DNA of 64,000 nt from Stutzerimonas stutzeri (GCA_019056435.1 CP077641.1:2666001-2730000); one strand, 5' to 3'; shown: positions 32,741 to 43,218, counted from the stretch's first letter. Numbers and translations: made by a program. Notes: generated from the sequence alone by a model not told the origin.

Positions 32741-32833
32741 TGTTGTACTCCGGGGGTAAAAGCGGCTCGGACCCTATCAAGCTTCAGGGTTTGGCGGCAA
32801 ACGAAAGAGTGCAATTTTTCGTAAAGCGCGACG

Positions 32834-32845
32834 ATCGGCGCCGAT
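32834..32845. repeat. 12-bp perfect palindrome
   Basis: ATCGGCGCCGAT lies in the 169-base gap between the FadL-like gene and the sulfurtransferase gene, upstream of the FadL-like start (minus strand). It could be an operator or a chance GC palindrome. The rest of the gap has no recognised element. Confidence 0.35.
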
Positions 32846-32909
32846 AAGCGAGTCAATGTCTGGCAAAACTCGTTGGGCGAAAGCTGACCGATCGGCCATT
32901 TTCCTTCAC

Positions 32910-33755
32910 TTAGGCCACCGGTCGGTCCGGCTGGGTGATCCACTCGCTCCAAGAACCCGGATAGAGCCGGGCCAGTGGATAGCCAGCCAGGCTCAAGGCA
33001 AAGAGGTTGTGGCACGCGGTGACGCCTGAGCCGCAGTAGGCCACGAGGGGCTGCGCGTGGCGTTCGGCCAGATAGGGGCCGAAGCGCTTCTTCAACTCGG
33101 CGACCGTACGAAAGCGCCCGTTGGCGTCCAGGTTGTCGGTGAAAGGCACGCAGTGGGCGCCGGGAATGTGGCCTGCGACCGGGTCTATCGGCTCCACTTC
33201 GCCAAGAAAGCGCGGCAAGGCTCGTGCATCCAGTAGCGTTTGCTTACCCGAACCGAGCGCCGCCCGGATCTGCTCGGCGTCGATCGTCAGTTCGTCATCC
33301 GGCTGACCTTCGAAGGTCCCCATCGGCAGCATGGTCGCTTGCAGATCGATCGGCAGGTCAGCCTCACGCCAGGCTTTATAGCCGCCGTCGAGCAGGTAGA
33401 CGCCGTCGCGCTTGCCCAACCAGGCCAGCAGCCACCAGGCGCGGGCGGCGAATGCGCCTGGCCCGTCGTCGTACAGCACGATCTGGCTGTCGTTGCTCAG
33501 GCCCCAATGCCGGAGGCGCGCAATGAGTGCCTGTGCCTGGGGCAGTGGATGGCGCCCGGTAACACCCGGGATGACCGGACCGGACAGGTCGCGTTCGAGG
33601 TCGGCATATTGCGCTCCGGGAATATGCCCCTCGGCGTACTGGCGGGCCCCCTGGTCGGGGTCGTCCAGCGCGAAGCGGCAATCGAGTATGCGAAGGTCGG
33701 GCTGTGTCAGGCGTTCGACCAGCGCCTGCGCAGACAGCAGTTGGGCAAGGGGCAT
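32910..33755 (-). CDS. sseA: Two-domain sulfurtransferase (3-mercaptopyruvate sulfurtransferase type)
   Basis: A 281-residue protein with two rhodanese domains. The N-terminal inactive domain has LRILDCRFAL, AEGHIPGAQYADLERDLSG and GRHPLP. The C-terminal domain carries the active cysteine in YCGSGVTACHN, the CGSGVTA form associated with mercaptopyruvate rather than thiosulfate donors. GHIPGAHCVPFTDNLD is also typical. It transfers sulfur to cyanide or thiols in the cytosol. Symbol by similarity; substrate preference is inferred from the active-site loop. Confidence 0.87.
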   Translation of the reverse strand: MPLAQLLSAQALVERLTQPDLRILDCRFALDDPDQGARQYAEGHIPGAQYADLERDLSGPVIPGVTGRHPLPQAQALIARLRHWGLSNDSQIVLYDDGPGAFAARAWWLLAWLGKRDGVYLLDGGYKAWREADLPIDLQATMLPMGTFEGQPDDELTIDAEQIRAALGSGKQTLLDARALPRFLGEVEPIDPVAGHIPGAHCVPFTDNLDANGRFRTVAELKKRFGPYLAERHAQPLVAYCGSGVTACHNLFALSLAGYPLARLYPGSWSEWITQPDRPVA

Positions 33756-33897
33756 GGCAGGGCTCCGTTCGATGATCCCGGAACGTTAGCACGCCGACTG
33801 GCTGGCGATCTTTGCGCGGCGAACCGGCGGTCGCGATATATACTTCGCGGCTCTTAGATCGGAGCCGGCCGTAAGCCGACAACCAAAGGAGGGCCTA

Positions 33898-35022
33898 GTG
33901 GCCATCGAAACTCAATGGGTCCTGGACGACGCTCACCTGGCCCGCCTGTGCGCCGAGTGGCGTGGATTGCCCTACGTGGCCCTGGACACCGAGTTCATGC
34001 GGGTGGACACCTTCTACCCGATCGCAGCCCTGCTGCAGGTTGGCGACGGCCGTCGTGCCTATCTGATCGACCCGCTGCAGATCAGCGACTGGTCGGGCCT
34101 TGCCGGGTTGCTCGAGGACCAGGCGGTCGTCAAGGTGCTGCATGCCTGCAGCGAGGACCTGGAAGTTCTCCGGCGGCTCACTGGCAGCCTGCCCGCGCCG
34201 CTGTTCGACACCCAACTCGCTGCCGGCTATCTGAACATCGGCTTCTCGATGGGCTACTCGCGGTTGGTGCAGACAGTGCTCGGCCTCGAACTGCCCAAGG
34301 GTGAGACCCGGTCCGACTGGCTACAGCGACCGCTCAGCGAGACGCAGATCCAGTATGCCGTCGAGGACGCTCAGCATCTGGCTGAACTCTACGAAGCGCT
34401 GTTGCCCAGGCTGTCCGATGAAAAACGCGCCTGGGTGTTGGAGGATGGCGCCGAGTTGGTCGCGAATCTGCAGCGCGAAGTCGATCCCGACGAGGCCTAC
34501 CGCGAAGTGAAGCAGGCCTGGCGCCTCAAGCCACGCCAGTTGGCCGTGCTGCGGGCGTTGAGCGCCTGGCGGGAGCGGCAGGCGCGGGCGCGCAACCAGC
34601 CGCGCAACCGTGTCCTGCGCGAGCCGAGCCTGTGGCCCTTGGCGCGCACGCAGCCGGGGGATCTGGTGACGCTGGCGCGCATCGAGGACATGCATCCGCG
34701 CACGGTACGCCAGGACGGCGAAACGCTGCTCGAGCTGATCCGATCGGCCGCGGCACTGCCGGAGTCGCAATGGCCCGCACCGCTTCCCGAGCCGTTGCCA
34801 TTGGAGTGCTCTTCGCTACTCAAGAAGTTGCGCGCGGTGGGCCAACGCGAAGCCGAAAAACTCGACATTGCGCCCGAACTGATGCTGCGCAAGAAAGTGC
34901 TGGAGGCGCTGTTGAAAACCGGCTATCCGAATGGCCCCTATGCCTTGCCCGATTCGCTGCGCGGATGGCGTCGCGAGAAAATGGGCCAGGCCTTGCTCGA
35001 TGCCCTGGAGGGGCAATCATGA
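33898..35022 (+). CDS. rnd: Ribonuclease D
   Basis: 3'-5' exoribonuclease of 374 residues that trims tRNA 3' ends. DEDD motifs: [14 protein letters not shown] (Asp30, Glu32), [12 protein letters not shown], and [13 protein letters not shown]. One or two HRDC domains follow in the C-terminal half. The start is GTG 33898 with a strong AAAGGAGG. The stop overlaps ycgL by ATGA, the standard order rnd-ycgL-ycgN. Confidence 0.95.
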   Translation: MAIETQWVLDDAHLARLCAEWRGLPYVALDTEFMRVDTFYPIAALLQVGDGRRAYLIDPLQISDWSGLAGLLEDQAVVKVLHACSEDLEVLRRLTGSLPAPLFDTQLAAGYLNIGFSMGYSRLVQTVLGLELPKGETRSDWLQRPLSETQIQYAVEDAQHLAELYEALLPRLSDEKRAWVLEDGAELVANLQREVDPDEAYREVKQAWRLKPRQLAVLRALSAWRERQARARNQPRNRVLREPSLWPLARTQPGDLVTLARIEDMHPRTVRQDGETLLELIRSAAALPESQWPAPLPEPLPLECSSLLKKLRAVGQREAEKLDIAPELMLRKKVLEALLKTGYPNGPYALPDSLRGWRREKMGQALLDALEGQS

Positions 35023-35312
35023 AACGCATCTGCTCGATCTACAAAAGCCTTCGCAAGAACGAGATGTATCTGTACGTGGACCGCGCCGAGGCGCTGACAC
35101 GCGTTCCGGAGGGCCTGCTCGCCGCCTTCGGGCCGCCCCAGCACGCCTTCGACCTGGTACTCACGCCCGAGCGCAAGCTGGCACGCGAGGACATCAGCAA
35201 GGTGCTCGAGAACATCGAGACCCAGGGCTTTCACCTGCAAATGCCGCCACCCGAGGATGACTACATCGAGCATCTGCCTGAGGAGTTGCTGCGGCGAAAC
35301 GATCCGGCCTGA
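35019..35312 (+). CDS. ycgL: YcgL family protein
   Basis: A 97-residue conserved protein beginning [19 protein letters not shown], with [31 protein letters not shown]. The family fold is known, but no activity is settled. It overlaps rnd by four bases, which suggests a link to RNA processing. It is intact and of standard length. Confidence 0.93.
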   Translation: MKRICSIYKSLRKNEMYLYVDRAEALTRVPEGLLAAFGPPQHAFDLVLTPERKLAREDISKVLENIETQGFHLQMPPPEDDYIEHLPEELLRRNDPA

Positions 35313-35422
35313 TGGCACGGCGCTGCGCCAGTGGTCGGCAGCGGGCGAGCGGTTTCTTCTAGGCGCTTGGCCGCCCGGATGCCAGTGGTAGACTCGCGTC
35401 TTTATTCGAGGTGGCAGTATTC

Positions 35423-35872
35423 ATGGCGGCGAAAGTCGAACCCTTCTGGAAGCGCAAGACCCTGGCAGAACTCGACCCCGAAGAATGGGAGTCGCTGTGT
35501 GACGGTTGCGGTCTCTGCTGCCTGCAGAAGCTCGAGGACGAGGACGACGGCAGCGTCTACTACACCCGCATCGCCTGCAAGCTGCTTGACCTCGGCACCT
35601 GTCGCTGCAGTGACTATCCCAACCGTGGGGCCAGCGTGCCCGACTGCGTGCAGCTCACCGCCGTCGATGCGGCGCAGTTCAAGTGGCTGCCGCCGACCTG
35701 CGGCTACCGTCTGGTCGCCGAGGGCAAGGATCTCCCGCTCTGGCATCATCTCGTCTGTGGGGACCCGGACGCGGTCCACGCCGAGCGCATTTCCCAAGCT
35801 GGCCGGATGCTGGCTGAAGGCACGGTTGCCGAGGATGACTGGGAAGACCACCTCATTTTTCGTGCCGGTTGA
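35423..35872 (+). CDS. YcgN/YkgJ family cysteine cluster protein
   Basis: A 149-residue protein with a dense cysteine pattern: [26 protein letters not shown], then C...C...C later ([22 protein letters not shown]). The UPF0153/YkgJ family probably binds zinc or an iron-sulfur cluster. I use ATG 35423; an in-frame GTG at 35411 adds four residues. It completes the rnd-ycgL-ycgN order. Function unknown. Confidence 0.92.
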   Translation: MAAKVEPFWKRKTLAELDPEEWESLCDGCGLCCLQKLEDEDDGSVYYTRIACKLLDLGTCRCSDYPNRGASVPDCVQLTAVDAAQFKWLPPTCGYRLVAEGKDLPLWHHLVCGDPDAVHAERISQAGRMLAEGTVAEDDWEDHLIFRAG

Positions 35873-35915
35873 CGGGTCGCCGACCCTATATCCAATCCGA
35901 TCTGGAGCCGTCTGA

Positions 35916-37139
35916 ATGCACTTTCGCCAGTTTCTGCTGTTCGTCGTGCTGTCGCTTGTTCTGGGACAGAGCCAGGCTGCCAAGCGCGTCGACCTTGATA
36001 TCAACGTCAGGTTTCTTCCACAGGACGATGCGGCCGAGGTCGAGCTGGTGCTCGAGGACGGCGCGGCGATTCGCTACCTCGACTTCAACCTGGGGGACGA
36101 TGGGCATTACAGCGATTTCAAGGCTGATTCCGACGAGGCATGGCAGGTCGAAGCAGGGCGGGGCATCTGGCGCCCTGCCAAAGGTACGGCGCGGTTGGCT
36201 TACCGGGTCAAGGTCACCCATCAGCGCAAGAATGGCCGCTTCGATGCACGCATGACACCCGACTGGGCGCTGCTGCGTGGCGACGATCTCGTGCCGGCGG
36301 CACGCATCGATCAGCAGGATGAAGTTCGCCTCGTATCGCGGTTGGCGTTCACACTGCCCGATGGCTGGAAGAGCGTGGAGACCGGCTGGCCACGCATCGG
36401 CAAGAACCGTTTTCGTGTCGACAATCACGAACGCCTTTTCGACCGGCCGACGGGCTGGATACTGGCCGGGAAACTGGGCAGCCGCCGGGCGCGGCTTGGC
36501 GAGACGGATGTCACCGTGGCCGCCCCTGTCGGTGAAGATGTTCGACGGATGGACATTCTCACGATGCTGACCTTCGTCTGGCCGGAGGTGCAGGCTGTCT
36601 TCCCGCGCGATCCGAAGAAGCTGCTGATCGTTGGTGCGGATGACCCGATGTGGCGCGGTGGCCTGTCGGGCCCTAATTCGCTGTTCATGCACGCCGATCG
36701 GCCCATGGTCAGCGAGAACGGCACGAGCTCACTGGTTCATGAGCTGGTCCACGTGTTCAGCCGGATTTCCGACGCTGACCGCAGCGACTGGATCAGCGAA
36801 GGGCTGGCCGAGTACTACGCCATCGAACTGATGCGTCGAGCTGGTGGCCTGAGCGAGGACCGTTATCAGAAGGTCCGTGACCATCTGACCCGGTGGAGCC
36901 GCCAGGTCGATAGCCTGCGTGGCGAACGTTCGAGCGGACCGGTGACGGCGCGGGCGGTGCTCCTCCTGCAGGAGCTGGACAAGGAGATCCGTCAGCGTAG
37001 CAAGAGTCGACATTCGCTCGACGACGTGGCCCGCGGCCTGATGCGGCTTGATCGGGTCACGACGGACGATTTCATCAACATCACCGAAACGCTGCTGGGC
37101 GGTCCGTCGTCGGTTCTCGACACGCGCCTGTTGCGCTGA
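35916..37139 (+). CDS. Secreted HExxH metallopeptidase-like protein
   Basis: A 407-residue protein with a signal peptide ending QSQAAK. The N-terminal half (about 25-200) is beta-rich. The C-terminal half contains [13 protein letters not shown] (zinc motif HExxH) and a downstream [17 protein letters not shown] with the third ligand glutamate, the gluzincin pattern of M1/M61-like enzymes. It is likely periplasmic. The substrate is unknown. It begins 43 bases after ycgN and precedes ltaE. Confidence 0.85.
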   Translation: MHFRQFLLFVVLSLVLGQSQAAKRVDLDINVRFLPQDDAAEVELVLEDGAAIRYLDFNLGDDGHYSDFKADSDEAWQVEAGRGIWRPAKGTARLAYRVKVTHQRKNGRFDARMTPDWALLRGDDLVPAARIDQQDEVRLVSRLAFTLPDGWKSVETGWPRIGKNRFRVDNHERLFDRPTGWILAGKLGSRRARLGETDVTVAAPVGEDVRRMDILTMLTFVWPEVQAVFPRDPKKLLIVGADDPMWRGGLSGPNSLFMHADRPMVSENGTSSLVHELVHVFSRISDADRSDWISEGLAEYYAIELMRRAGGLSEDRYQKVRDHLTRWSRQVDSLRGERSSGPVTARAVLLLQELDKEIRQRSKSRHSLDDVARGLMRLDRVTTDDFINITETLLGGPSSVLDTRLLR

Positions 37140-37180
37140 TCGGCATCCGGCGGGCAGCCGGAGGTGGACGCGAGGCAACC

Positions 37181-38206
37181 ATGAACCTGATTGATCTGCG
37201 CAGCGATACCGTCACTCAACCTACGCCGGCCATGCGTGAAGCCATGGCGAGCGCGTCAACGGGCGACGATGTGTATGGCGAGGATCCCACAGTCGACCGC
37301 CTCGAGCGGGTGCTCGCGGCGCAGCTAGGCCTGGAGGCGGGGCTGTTCGTGCCGAGCGGCACCATGAGCAATCTGTTGGCGCTCATGTCGCATTGCGAGC
37401 GTGGCGACGAGTACATCACCGGCCAGCTATTCCATGCCTACAAGTACGAGGCGGGCGGTGCCGCCGTGCTGGGCTCGATCCAGCCGCAGCCAATCGAAAT
37501 GGAGGCGGACGGCTCGCTGAACCTCGAGCGGGTGGCTGCGGCCATCAAACCGGACGATTTCCACTTCGCGCGGAGTCGCCTGCTGACGCTGGAAAACACC
37601 ATGCACGGCAAGGTCCTGCCGCTGGACTATCTGGCCGAGGCCAGGCGCTTTACACGTCAGCGCAACCTGGCGCTGCATCTCGATGGCGCACGGCTGTTCA
37701 ACGCGGCGGTCAGGCTCGGATGCGATCCGCAGGCCATCACCCGTCACTTCGATTCGGTATCGGTGTGCCTGTCCAAGGGGCTCGGTGCGCCGGTCGGTTC
37801 GGTGCTTTGCGGCAGCGAGGCGCTGATCGGCAAGGCGAGGCGGCTGCGCAAGATGCTGGGCGGCGGCATGCGCCAGGCCGGCGTGCTCGCCGCTGCGGGG
37901 CTCTATGCGCTCGAAAGGCATGTCGAACGGCTCGCTGATGACCATGAGAAGGCCCGGCTGCTCGGTGACGGGCTACGCAGCCTGGGTTACCGCGTGGAGC
38001 CAGTGCAGACGAATATGATCTACCTGCAGGTCGGCGACCGTGCCGCGTCGCTCAAGGCCTTCTGCGCCGAGCGCGGCATCCGGATCACCGCAGCGCCGCG
38101 GCTTCGGCTCGTCACGCATCTGGACATCCATCCCGTGCATATCGAACCGATCCTGCAGGCCTTCGCTGAATTTGCCGAAGCACAGCACCAAATCGCCGTC
38201 GAATAG
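37181..38206 (+). CDS. ltaE: Low-specificity L-threonine aldolase
   Basis: PLP enzyme of 341 residues that splits L-threonine or L-allo-threonine into glycine and acetaldehyde. Motifs: [70 protein letters not shown] and the PLP lysine in [14 protein letters not shown]. Start ATG 37181; the upstream site GGAGG is 15 bases away and weakly spaced. Glycine and folate metabolism context is not evident from neighbours. Confidence 0.94.
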   Translation: MNLIDLRSDTVTQPTPAMREAMASASTGDDVYGEDPTVDRLERVLAAQLGLEAGLFVPSGTMSNLLALMSHCERGDEYITGQLFHAYKYEAGGAAVLGSIQPQPIEMEADGSLNLERVAAAIKPDDFHFARSRLLTLENTMHGKVLPLDYLAEARRFTRQRNLALHLDGARLFNAAVRLGCDPQAITRHFDSVSVCLSKGLGAPVGSVLCGSEALIGKARRLRKMLGGGMRQAGVLAAAGLYALERHVERLADDHEKARLLGDGLRSLGYRVEPVQTNMIYLQVGDRAASLKAFCAERGIRITAAPRLRLVTHLDIHPVHIEPILQAFAEFAEAQHQIAVE

Positions 38207-38364
38207 CTTGATTCAATCTTATCTATCCACTATGCGGACGGCGTCGGCCCGATATAATGCGGCCCTTTGCCGGCTACCTGTTCGGTAGTTGCGAACCGGC
38301 TCCCGGTGTCGCCCCGCCGTGTCGTCTTTGCAGCTGTTCGGCCGCAGTCTTCTGGAAGAAAACT

Positions 38365-40987
38365 ATGAAAAGCGCAGAAATCCGTGAAGCCTTCCTCCGC
38401 TTCTTCGAAGAGAAGGGCCACACGCGTGTGGCCTCCAGTTCGCTGATTCCGGCGAACGACCCGACTCTCCTGTTCACCAATGCCGGCATGAATCAGTTCA
38501 AGGATTGCTTCCTCGGCCTGGAAAAGCGCGCCTACACCCGTGCCACGACCAGCCAGAAGTGCGTTCGTGCCGGGGGCAAGCACAATGACCTGGAGAATGT
38601 CGGCTACACCGCGCGTCATCACACCTTCTTCGAGATGCTGGGCAACTTCAGCTTCGGTGATTACTTCAAGCGCGACGCGATCGCCTATGCGTGGGAGTTC
38701 CTGACCTCTGAAAAGTGGCTCAACCTGCCGAAGGAAAAGCTCTGGGTTACCGTCTACGCGAGTGATGACGAGGCCTATGACATCTGGACCAAGGAGGTTG
38801 GGGTACCGGCTGAGCGCATGGTTCGCATCGGCGACAACAAGGGTGCGCCCTATGCATCCGACAACTTCTGGGCCATGGGCGACACCGGCCCTTGCGGCCC
38901 GTGCACCGAGATTTTCTTCGATCACGGCGAGCACATCTGGGGTGGCCCGCCGGGTTCGCCTGAAGAGGACGGTGATCGCTATATCGAGATCTGGAACAAC
39001 GTGTTCATGCAGTTCAATCGAACCGCTGACGGCGTGCTGCATGCACTGCCGGCGCCGAGTGTGGACACCGGCATGGGCCTGGAGCGCATCAGTGCCGTCC
39101 TGCAGCATGTCAACTCGAACTATGAGATCGACCTCTTCCAGCGTCTGTTGAATGCCTCTGCCGAGGCGATCGGTTGCGGTAATGAAGGCCAGGCGTCGTT
39201 GAAGGTCGTGGCTGATCATATCCGCTCCTGCGGTTTCCTCATTGCTGACGGCGTGACGCCGTCCAACGAGGGCCGCGGCTACGTGCTGCGGCGCATCATC
39301 CGCCGCGCCTGCCGGCACGGTAACAAGCTGGGGGCCAAGGGCAGCTTCTTCCACACGATCGTTGCCGCCCTGGTCGCAGAGATGGGCGACGCCTTCAACG
39401 AGCTGAAAACCCAGCAGGCGCATATCGAGCGCGTGCTGAAAAACGAAGAAGAGCAATTCGCCAAGACGCTTGAGCAGGGGCTGAAGATTCTCGAGCAGGA
39501 CCTCGCCGAGCTCGAAGGCAGGGTCATTCCGGGTGAGGTGATCTTCAAGCTCTACGACACCTATGGCTTTCCAGTCGACCTCACTGGCGACATTGCCCGC
39601 GAACGCGAACTGACCCTGGACGAGGAAGGTTTCGAGCGCGAAATGCAGGCGCAGCGTGAGCGTGCTCGCTCGGCCAGCGCGTTCGGCATGGATTACAACA
39701 GCTTGGTCAAGGTCGAGGGGGAGACGCGCTTCACCGGTTACCTGGGCACCCATGGAGAAGGCAAGGTCCTCGCGTTATTCAAGGAAGGAATGGCCGTACA
39801 GCACCTGGCTGCAGGTGAGGAGGGCGTAGTGGTGCTCGACCAGACCCCGTTCTATGCCGAATCGGGTGGCCAGGTCGGTGATTGCGGCTTCCTGTCCGCC
39901 GAAGGGTTGCGATTCGATGTGCGTGATACCAGCAAGGCCGGCGGCGCCTTTCTGCATCACGGTATTCTGGATCGCGGTCGGCTCGAAGTCGGTGCGACCA
40001 TTGAAGCGACCGTCGATTCCTCGGTGCGCCAGGCCACGGCGCTCAACCACTCGGCAACGCACCTGCTGCACGCGGCGCTGCGGCAGATTCTCGGCGAACA
40101 CGTCAGCCAAAAAAGGCTCGCTTGTAGACAGTCAGCGTCTACGCTTCGACTTCAGCCACTTCGAGGCCATCAAGCCTGAGCAGCTCAAGGCGCTGGAAGA
40201 CAAGGTGAATGCCGAGATCCGCAGCAACTCTGCGGTGGAAATCGAGGAAACCGATATCGAAACGGCCAAGCGCAAGGGCGCGATGGCGCTGTTCGGCGAG
40301 AAGTATGGCGACCAGGTTCGTGTACTGACCATGGGGGGCGGTTTCTCCGTTGAGCTGTGCGGCGGAACGCACGTCAAGCGAACCGGCGACATCGGCCTGT
40401 TCAAGATCGTCAGCGAAGGCGGCGTGGCGGCCGGCGTCAGACGAATCGAGGCGCTGACTGGCGAGGCGGCTTTCGCGTATCTGAACGACGCCGAAGAGCA
40501 ATTGAAGGAAGCCGCGGCATTGGTCAAGGGCACCCGTGACACGCTGGTCGACAAGCTGAATGGTGTGCTGGAGCGCAATCGCCAACTGGAAAAGGAGCTT
40601 GAGCAACTGAAGGCCAAGGCCGCCAGTGCGGCGGGTGATGATCTCGCCGCATCAGCGGTAGAGGTCAGCGGCGTGCGTGTGCTGTCGGCGCGGCTGGACG
40701 GGCTCGATGGCAAGGCCCTGCTGGCGCTGGTCGACCAGTTGAAGAACAAGCTGGGGAGCGCGGTCATCCTGCTGGGCGGTGTTCAGGATGAAAAAGTCGT
40801 GCTGGTGGCCGGTGTGACCCAGGATCTGACGGGTCGCTTCAAGGCAGGCGAGCTGATGAAACAGGCGGCCGCGGCGGTAGGGGGCAAAGGTGGTGGTCGT
40901 CCGGACATGGCCCAGGGCGGCGGCAGCGACGCGAGTCGGCTGGACGAGGCCCTAGCACTGGTCCGGTCGTTCGTCGAGGGCCGATGA
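38365..40987 (+). CDS. alaS: Alanyl-tRNA synthetase (one frameshift)
   Basis: Essential class II synthetase, about 873 residues. Domains in order: catalytic core ([38 protein letters not shown]), tRNA-binding helices, editing domain ([13 protein letters not shown] and CGGTHV zinc ligands), a coiled coil rich in Lys/Glu, and the C-Ala domain ending SFVEGR. The frame breaks at the A-run 40109-40114: with five A instead of six it reads [20 protein letters not shown]. An intact alaS is required for life, so the extra A is best read as a sequence error. A TATAAT box lies upstream at about 38254. Confidence 0.95.
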
Positions 40988-41078
40988 CGTCAGTTGGTCG
41001 GACAGCCGGGGTGAAGGGTGGGCCGATTGGGGTTGAAAGTATCAATGAGCGCCCGTGATGGGCTTAGGCGGCGATGAA

Positions 41079-42314
41079 ATGGCGTTGATCGTACAAAAGT
41101 TTGGAGGTACCTCGGTGGGCTCCGTCGAGCGCATCGAGCAGGTGGCCGCGAAGGTCAAGAAATTCCGCGACAACGGTGACGATATCGTCGTGGTGGTTTC
41201 GGCGATGAGCGGCGAAACCAACCGGCTGATCGACCTGGCCAAGCAAATCAGCGAGCAGCCTGTTGCCCGCGAGCTGGACGTCATGGTGTCGACGGGCGAG
41301 CAAGTCACCATCGCCTTGCTGGCCATGGCGCTCATCAAAATCGGCGTGCCCGCGGTTTCCTACACCGGTAATCAGGTGCGCATCCTTACCGACAGCGCCT
41401 TCACCAAGGCGCGAATCCTGCAGATCGACGCGCAGAACATTCACAAAGAGCTCAAGGCGGGCCGCGTCGTGGTCGTGGCCGGGTTCCAGGGCGTCGACGA
41501 GGCCGGCAACATCACCACGCTGGGGCGTGGGGGTTCGGACACCACCGGCGTTGCGCTCGCGGCCGCGTTGAAGGCTGACGAATGCCAGATCTACACCGAT
41601 GTGGACGGCGTCTACACCACGGACCCGCGGGTCGTGGCCAAGGCTCAGCGTTTGGACAAGATCACCTTCGAGGAAATGCTCGAGATGGCGAGCCTGGGTT
41701 CCAAGGTGCTGCAGATTCGTGCCGTGGAATTCGCCGGCAAATACAGCGTACCGCTGCGCGTGCTGCACAGCTTTCAGGAGGGTCCGGGAACCCTCATTAC
41801 CCTAGATGAAGAGGAATCCATGGAACAGCCCATCATTTCTGGCATCGCTTTCAACCGCGACGAGGCCAAGCTGACCATCCGTGGGGTGCCGGATACACCC
41901 GGTGTTGCGTTCAAGATCCTCGGCCCGATCAGCGCGGCCAACGTCGAGGTCGACATGATCGTGCAGAACGTGGCGCACGATAACACCACCGACTTCACCT
42001 TCACCGTGCACCGCAACGACTACCAGAACGCGCTTCAGGTACTCGAAGGCATTGCGCGTGACATGGGAGCGCGCGAGGTGATTGGTGACACCGACATCGC
42101 CAAGGTGTCCATCGTTGGCGTGGGGATGCGCTCGCACGCGGGTGTCGCGAGCCGCATGTTCGAAGCGCTGGCAAAAGAAAATATCAACATTCAGATGATT
42201 TCGACGTCAGAGATCAAGGTGTCCGTCGTCATTGAGGAGAAGTACCTGGAGCTGGCGGTACGTGCGCTGCACACGGCGTTCGAACTGGACGCTCCGGCCG
42301 GGAAAGTGGAGTGA
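41079..42314 (+). CDS. lysC: Aspartate kinase
   Basis: First enzyme of the aspartate pathway to Lys, Thr and Met; 411 residues. N-terminal kinase motifs: VQKFGGTSVGS (7-16), VVSAMSGETNRLID, GRGGSDTTGVALAAAL and YTDVDGVYTTDPR. Two ACT domains (about 265-410) with VPDTPGVAFKILGPI and VGVGMRSHAGVASRMFEAL carry feedback control. ATG 41079 is at the conserved MALIVQKFGG; upstream ATGs are not conserved. An internal in-frame ATG at 41820 has a ribosome-like site. Confidence 0.95.
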   Translation: MALIVQKFGGTSVGSVERIEQVAAKVKKFRDNGDDIVVVVSAMSGETNRLIDLAKQISEQPVARELDVMVSTGEQVTIALLAMALIKIGVPAVSYTGNQVRILTDSAFTKARILQIDAQNIHKELKAGRVVVVAGFQGVDEAGNITTLGRGGSDTTGVALAAALKADECQIYTDVDGVYTTDPRVVAKAQRLDKITFEEMLEMASLGSKVLQIRAVEFAGKYSVPLRVLHSFQEGPGTLITLDEEESMEQPIISGIAFNRDEAKLTIRGVPDTPGVAFKILGPISAANVEVDMIVQNVAHDNTTDFTFTVHRNDYQNALQVLEGIARDMGAREVIGDTDIAKVSIVGVGMRSHAGVASRMFEALAKENINIQMISTSEIKVSVVIEEKYLELAVRALHTAFELDAPAGKVE

Positions 42315-42489
42315 TCATGCGAGAGAGCCGGTCAGGTCGGCACCTTCTGTCGATTCGGCTGATGAAAAAGGAACTTTAGGCTCTCGGTAGCTGGTCAATA
42401 GCTGGTGAAACGCTCTAGGCTCAATGTCTTACGGAACATTATCCGTCTTTATCTTTGCAGACTGCTTACTGAACTGAATCCGTTTTTAA

Positions 42490-42499
42490 GGAGAAAGGA
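42490..42499 (+). promoter_or_regulatory. rsmA ribosome binding site with two GGA motifs
   Basis: AAGGAGAAAGGA lies directly before the ATG. Both GGA triplets (42490-42492, 42497-42499) are potential RsmA contact sites, and another GGA sits in the hairpin ACGGA/TCCGT (42431-42446) upstream. This would permit autoregulation; it is an inference from the known RsmA/CsrA preference for GGA. Confidence 0.45.
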
Positions 42500-42685
42500 A
42501 TGCTGATTCTGACTCGCCGGGTCGGAGAGACCCTGATGGTGGGTGACGATGTGACTGTCACCGTACTGGGTGTCAAGGGAAACCAGGTGCGCATTGGAGT
42601 TAACGCTCCCAAGGAGGTCGCTGTGCACCGAGAGGAGATTTACCAGCGGATCCAGAAAGAGAAGGACTCGGAACCAAACCATTAA
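42500..42685 (+). CDS. rsmA: Carbon storage regulator RsmA/CsrA
   Basis: A 61-residue RNA-binding global regulator that blocks translation at GGA-containing leaders, controlling secretion, biofilm and motility in pseudomonads. The full sequence fits the family, including Leu4 and Arg44 (VHREEI), residues needed for RNA binding. The alaS-lysC-rsmA-tRNA-Ser order is well known in Pseudomonas. A 185-base gap separates it from lysC and probably contains its promoter. Confidence 0.97.
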   Translation: MLILTRRVGETLMVGDDVTVTVLGVKGNQVRIGVNAPKEVAVHREEIYQRIQKEKDSEPNH

Positions 42686-42704
42686 TTTTGTTTGATTTTT
42701 GGCT

Positions 42705-42732
42705 TTGCAAACGGGGTAAAGATGGGTATGAT
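42705..42732 (+). promoter_or_regulatory. Promoter of tRNA-Ser(GCU)
   Basis: TTGCAA (42705-42710), 16-base spacer, TATGAT (42727-42732), followed by a GC-rich discriminator GCGCCCCG. The tRNA starts 14 bases later. Confidence 0.7.
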
Positions 42733-42746
42733 GCGCCCCGTGTTGC

Positions 42747-42836
42747 GGAGAGGTGGCCGAGTGGCCGAAGGCGCTCCCCTGCTAAGGGAGTACACCTCAA
42801 AAGGGTGTCGGGGGTTCGAATCCCCCTTCTCCGCCA
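42747..42836 (+). tRNA. tRNA-Ser (anticodon GCU)
   Basis: A 90-base class II tRNA. The acceptor stem GGAGAGG pairs with CTTCTCC (one G-U), the anticodon loop is CT-GCT-AA flanked by a CCCCT/AGGGG-like stem, a long variable arm follows (GTACACCTCAAAAGGGTGTC), the T-loop is GTTCGAATC, and CCA is encoded. Downstream of rsmA as in other pseudomonads. Confidence 0.96.
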
Positions 42837-42903
42837 TTTTGCATAGTCTGGTCGTGATGGTTTTGGTTGTCGCGGATGTGGTGAAAATCACTAAGCAAAC
42901 AGC

Positions 42904-42931
42904 TTGACCGAGAGAATCGCGAACTTATAAT
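42904..42931 (+). promoter_or_regulatory. Promoter of tRNA-Arg(ACG) pair
   Basis: TTGACC (42904-42909), 16-base spacer, perfect TATAAT (42926-42931), then a GC-rich start region. The first tRNA-Arg begins at 42945. Confidence 0.75.
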
Positions 42932-42944
42932 GCGCACCCTCAGC

Positions 42945-43021
42945 GCACTCATAGCTCAGCTGGATAGAGTACTCGGCTACGAACCGAGCGGTCGGAGGTT
43001 CGAATCCTCCTGAGTGCGCCA
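42945..43021 (+). tRNA. tRNA-Arg (anticodon ACG), copy 1
   Basis: A 77-base tRNA with acceptor stem GCACTCA/TGAGTGC, D-loop AGCTGGATAGA, anticodon loop CT-ACG-AA between CTCGG and CCGAG, T-loop GTTCGAATC, discriminator G and encoded CCA. A34 would be changed to inosine to read CGU/CGC/CGA. Confidence 0.97.
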
Positions 43022-43092
43022 TATTGAGAGAAGCTCGTTGAATGCGAGCATCTTTTAAAAACCAGTAGCGATCTGGTCTACCAAACGCTTAT

Positions 43093-43169
43093 GCACTCAT
43101 AGCTCAGCTGGATAGAGTACTCGGCTACGAACCGAGCGGTCGGAGGTTCGAATCCTCCTGAGTGCGCCA
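43093..43169 (+). tRNA. tRNA-Arg (anticodon ACG), copy 2
   Basis: Identical over all 77 bases to the copy at 42945, separated by 71 bases of unrelated sequence. A strong terminator follows, so both probably belong to one transcript. Confidence 0.97.
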
Positions 43170-43178
43170 AAATCGGAA

Positions 43179-43205
43179 GGGCCTGCAGCGATGCAGGCCC
43201 TTTTT
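43179..43205 (+). terminator. Rho-independent terminator after tRNA-Arg pair
   Basis: GGGCCTGCA (43179-43187) and TGCAGGCCC (43192-43200) form a 9-bp stem with loop GCGA, followed by TTTTT (43201-43205). Confidence 0.9.
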
Positions 43206-43218
43206 CGTTTCCGTATGA

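Noticed and set aside
32789..32802. GTTTG-GCGG-CAAAC upstream of the FadL-like gene, considered as a PsrA (fatty-acid regulator) site
   Set aside because: The PsrA pattern is CAAAC-N2-4-GTTTG. Here the half-sites are in the opposite order, so it is not that operator.
38230..39753. A 507-codon minus-strand ORF opposite alaS
   Set aside because: It is a mirror of codon bias in alaS; no motif, no ribosome site, and it ends within the intergenic region.
42945..43169. The duplicated tRNA-Arg(ACG) as an attachment site for an integrated element
   Set aside because: The copies are full length, 71 bases apart, with no integrase or foreign DNA between or nearby; it is a normal tandem tRNA pair.
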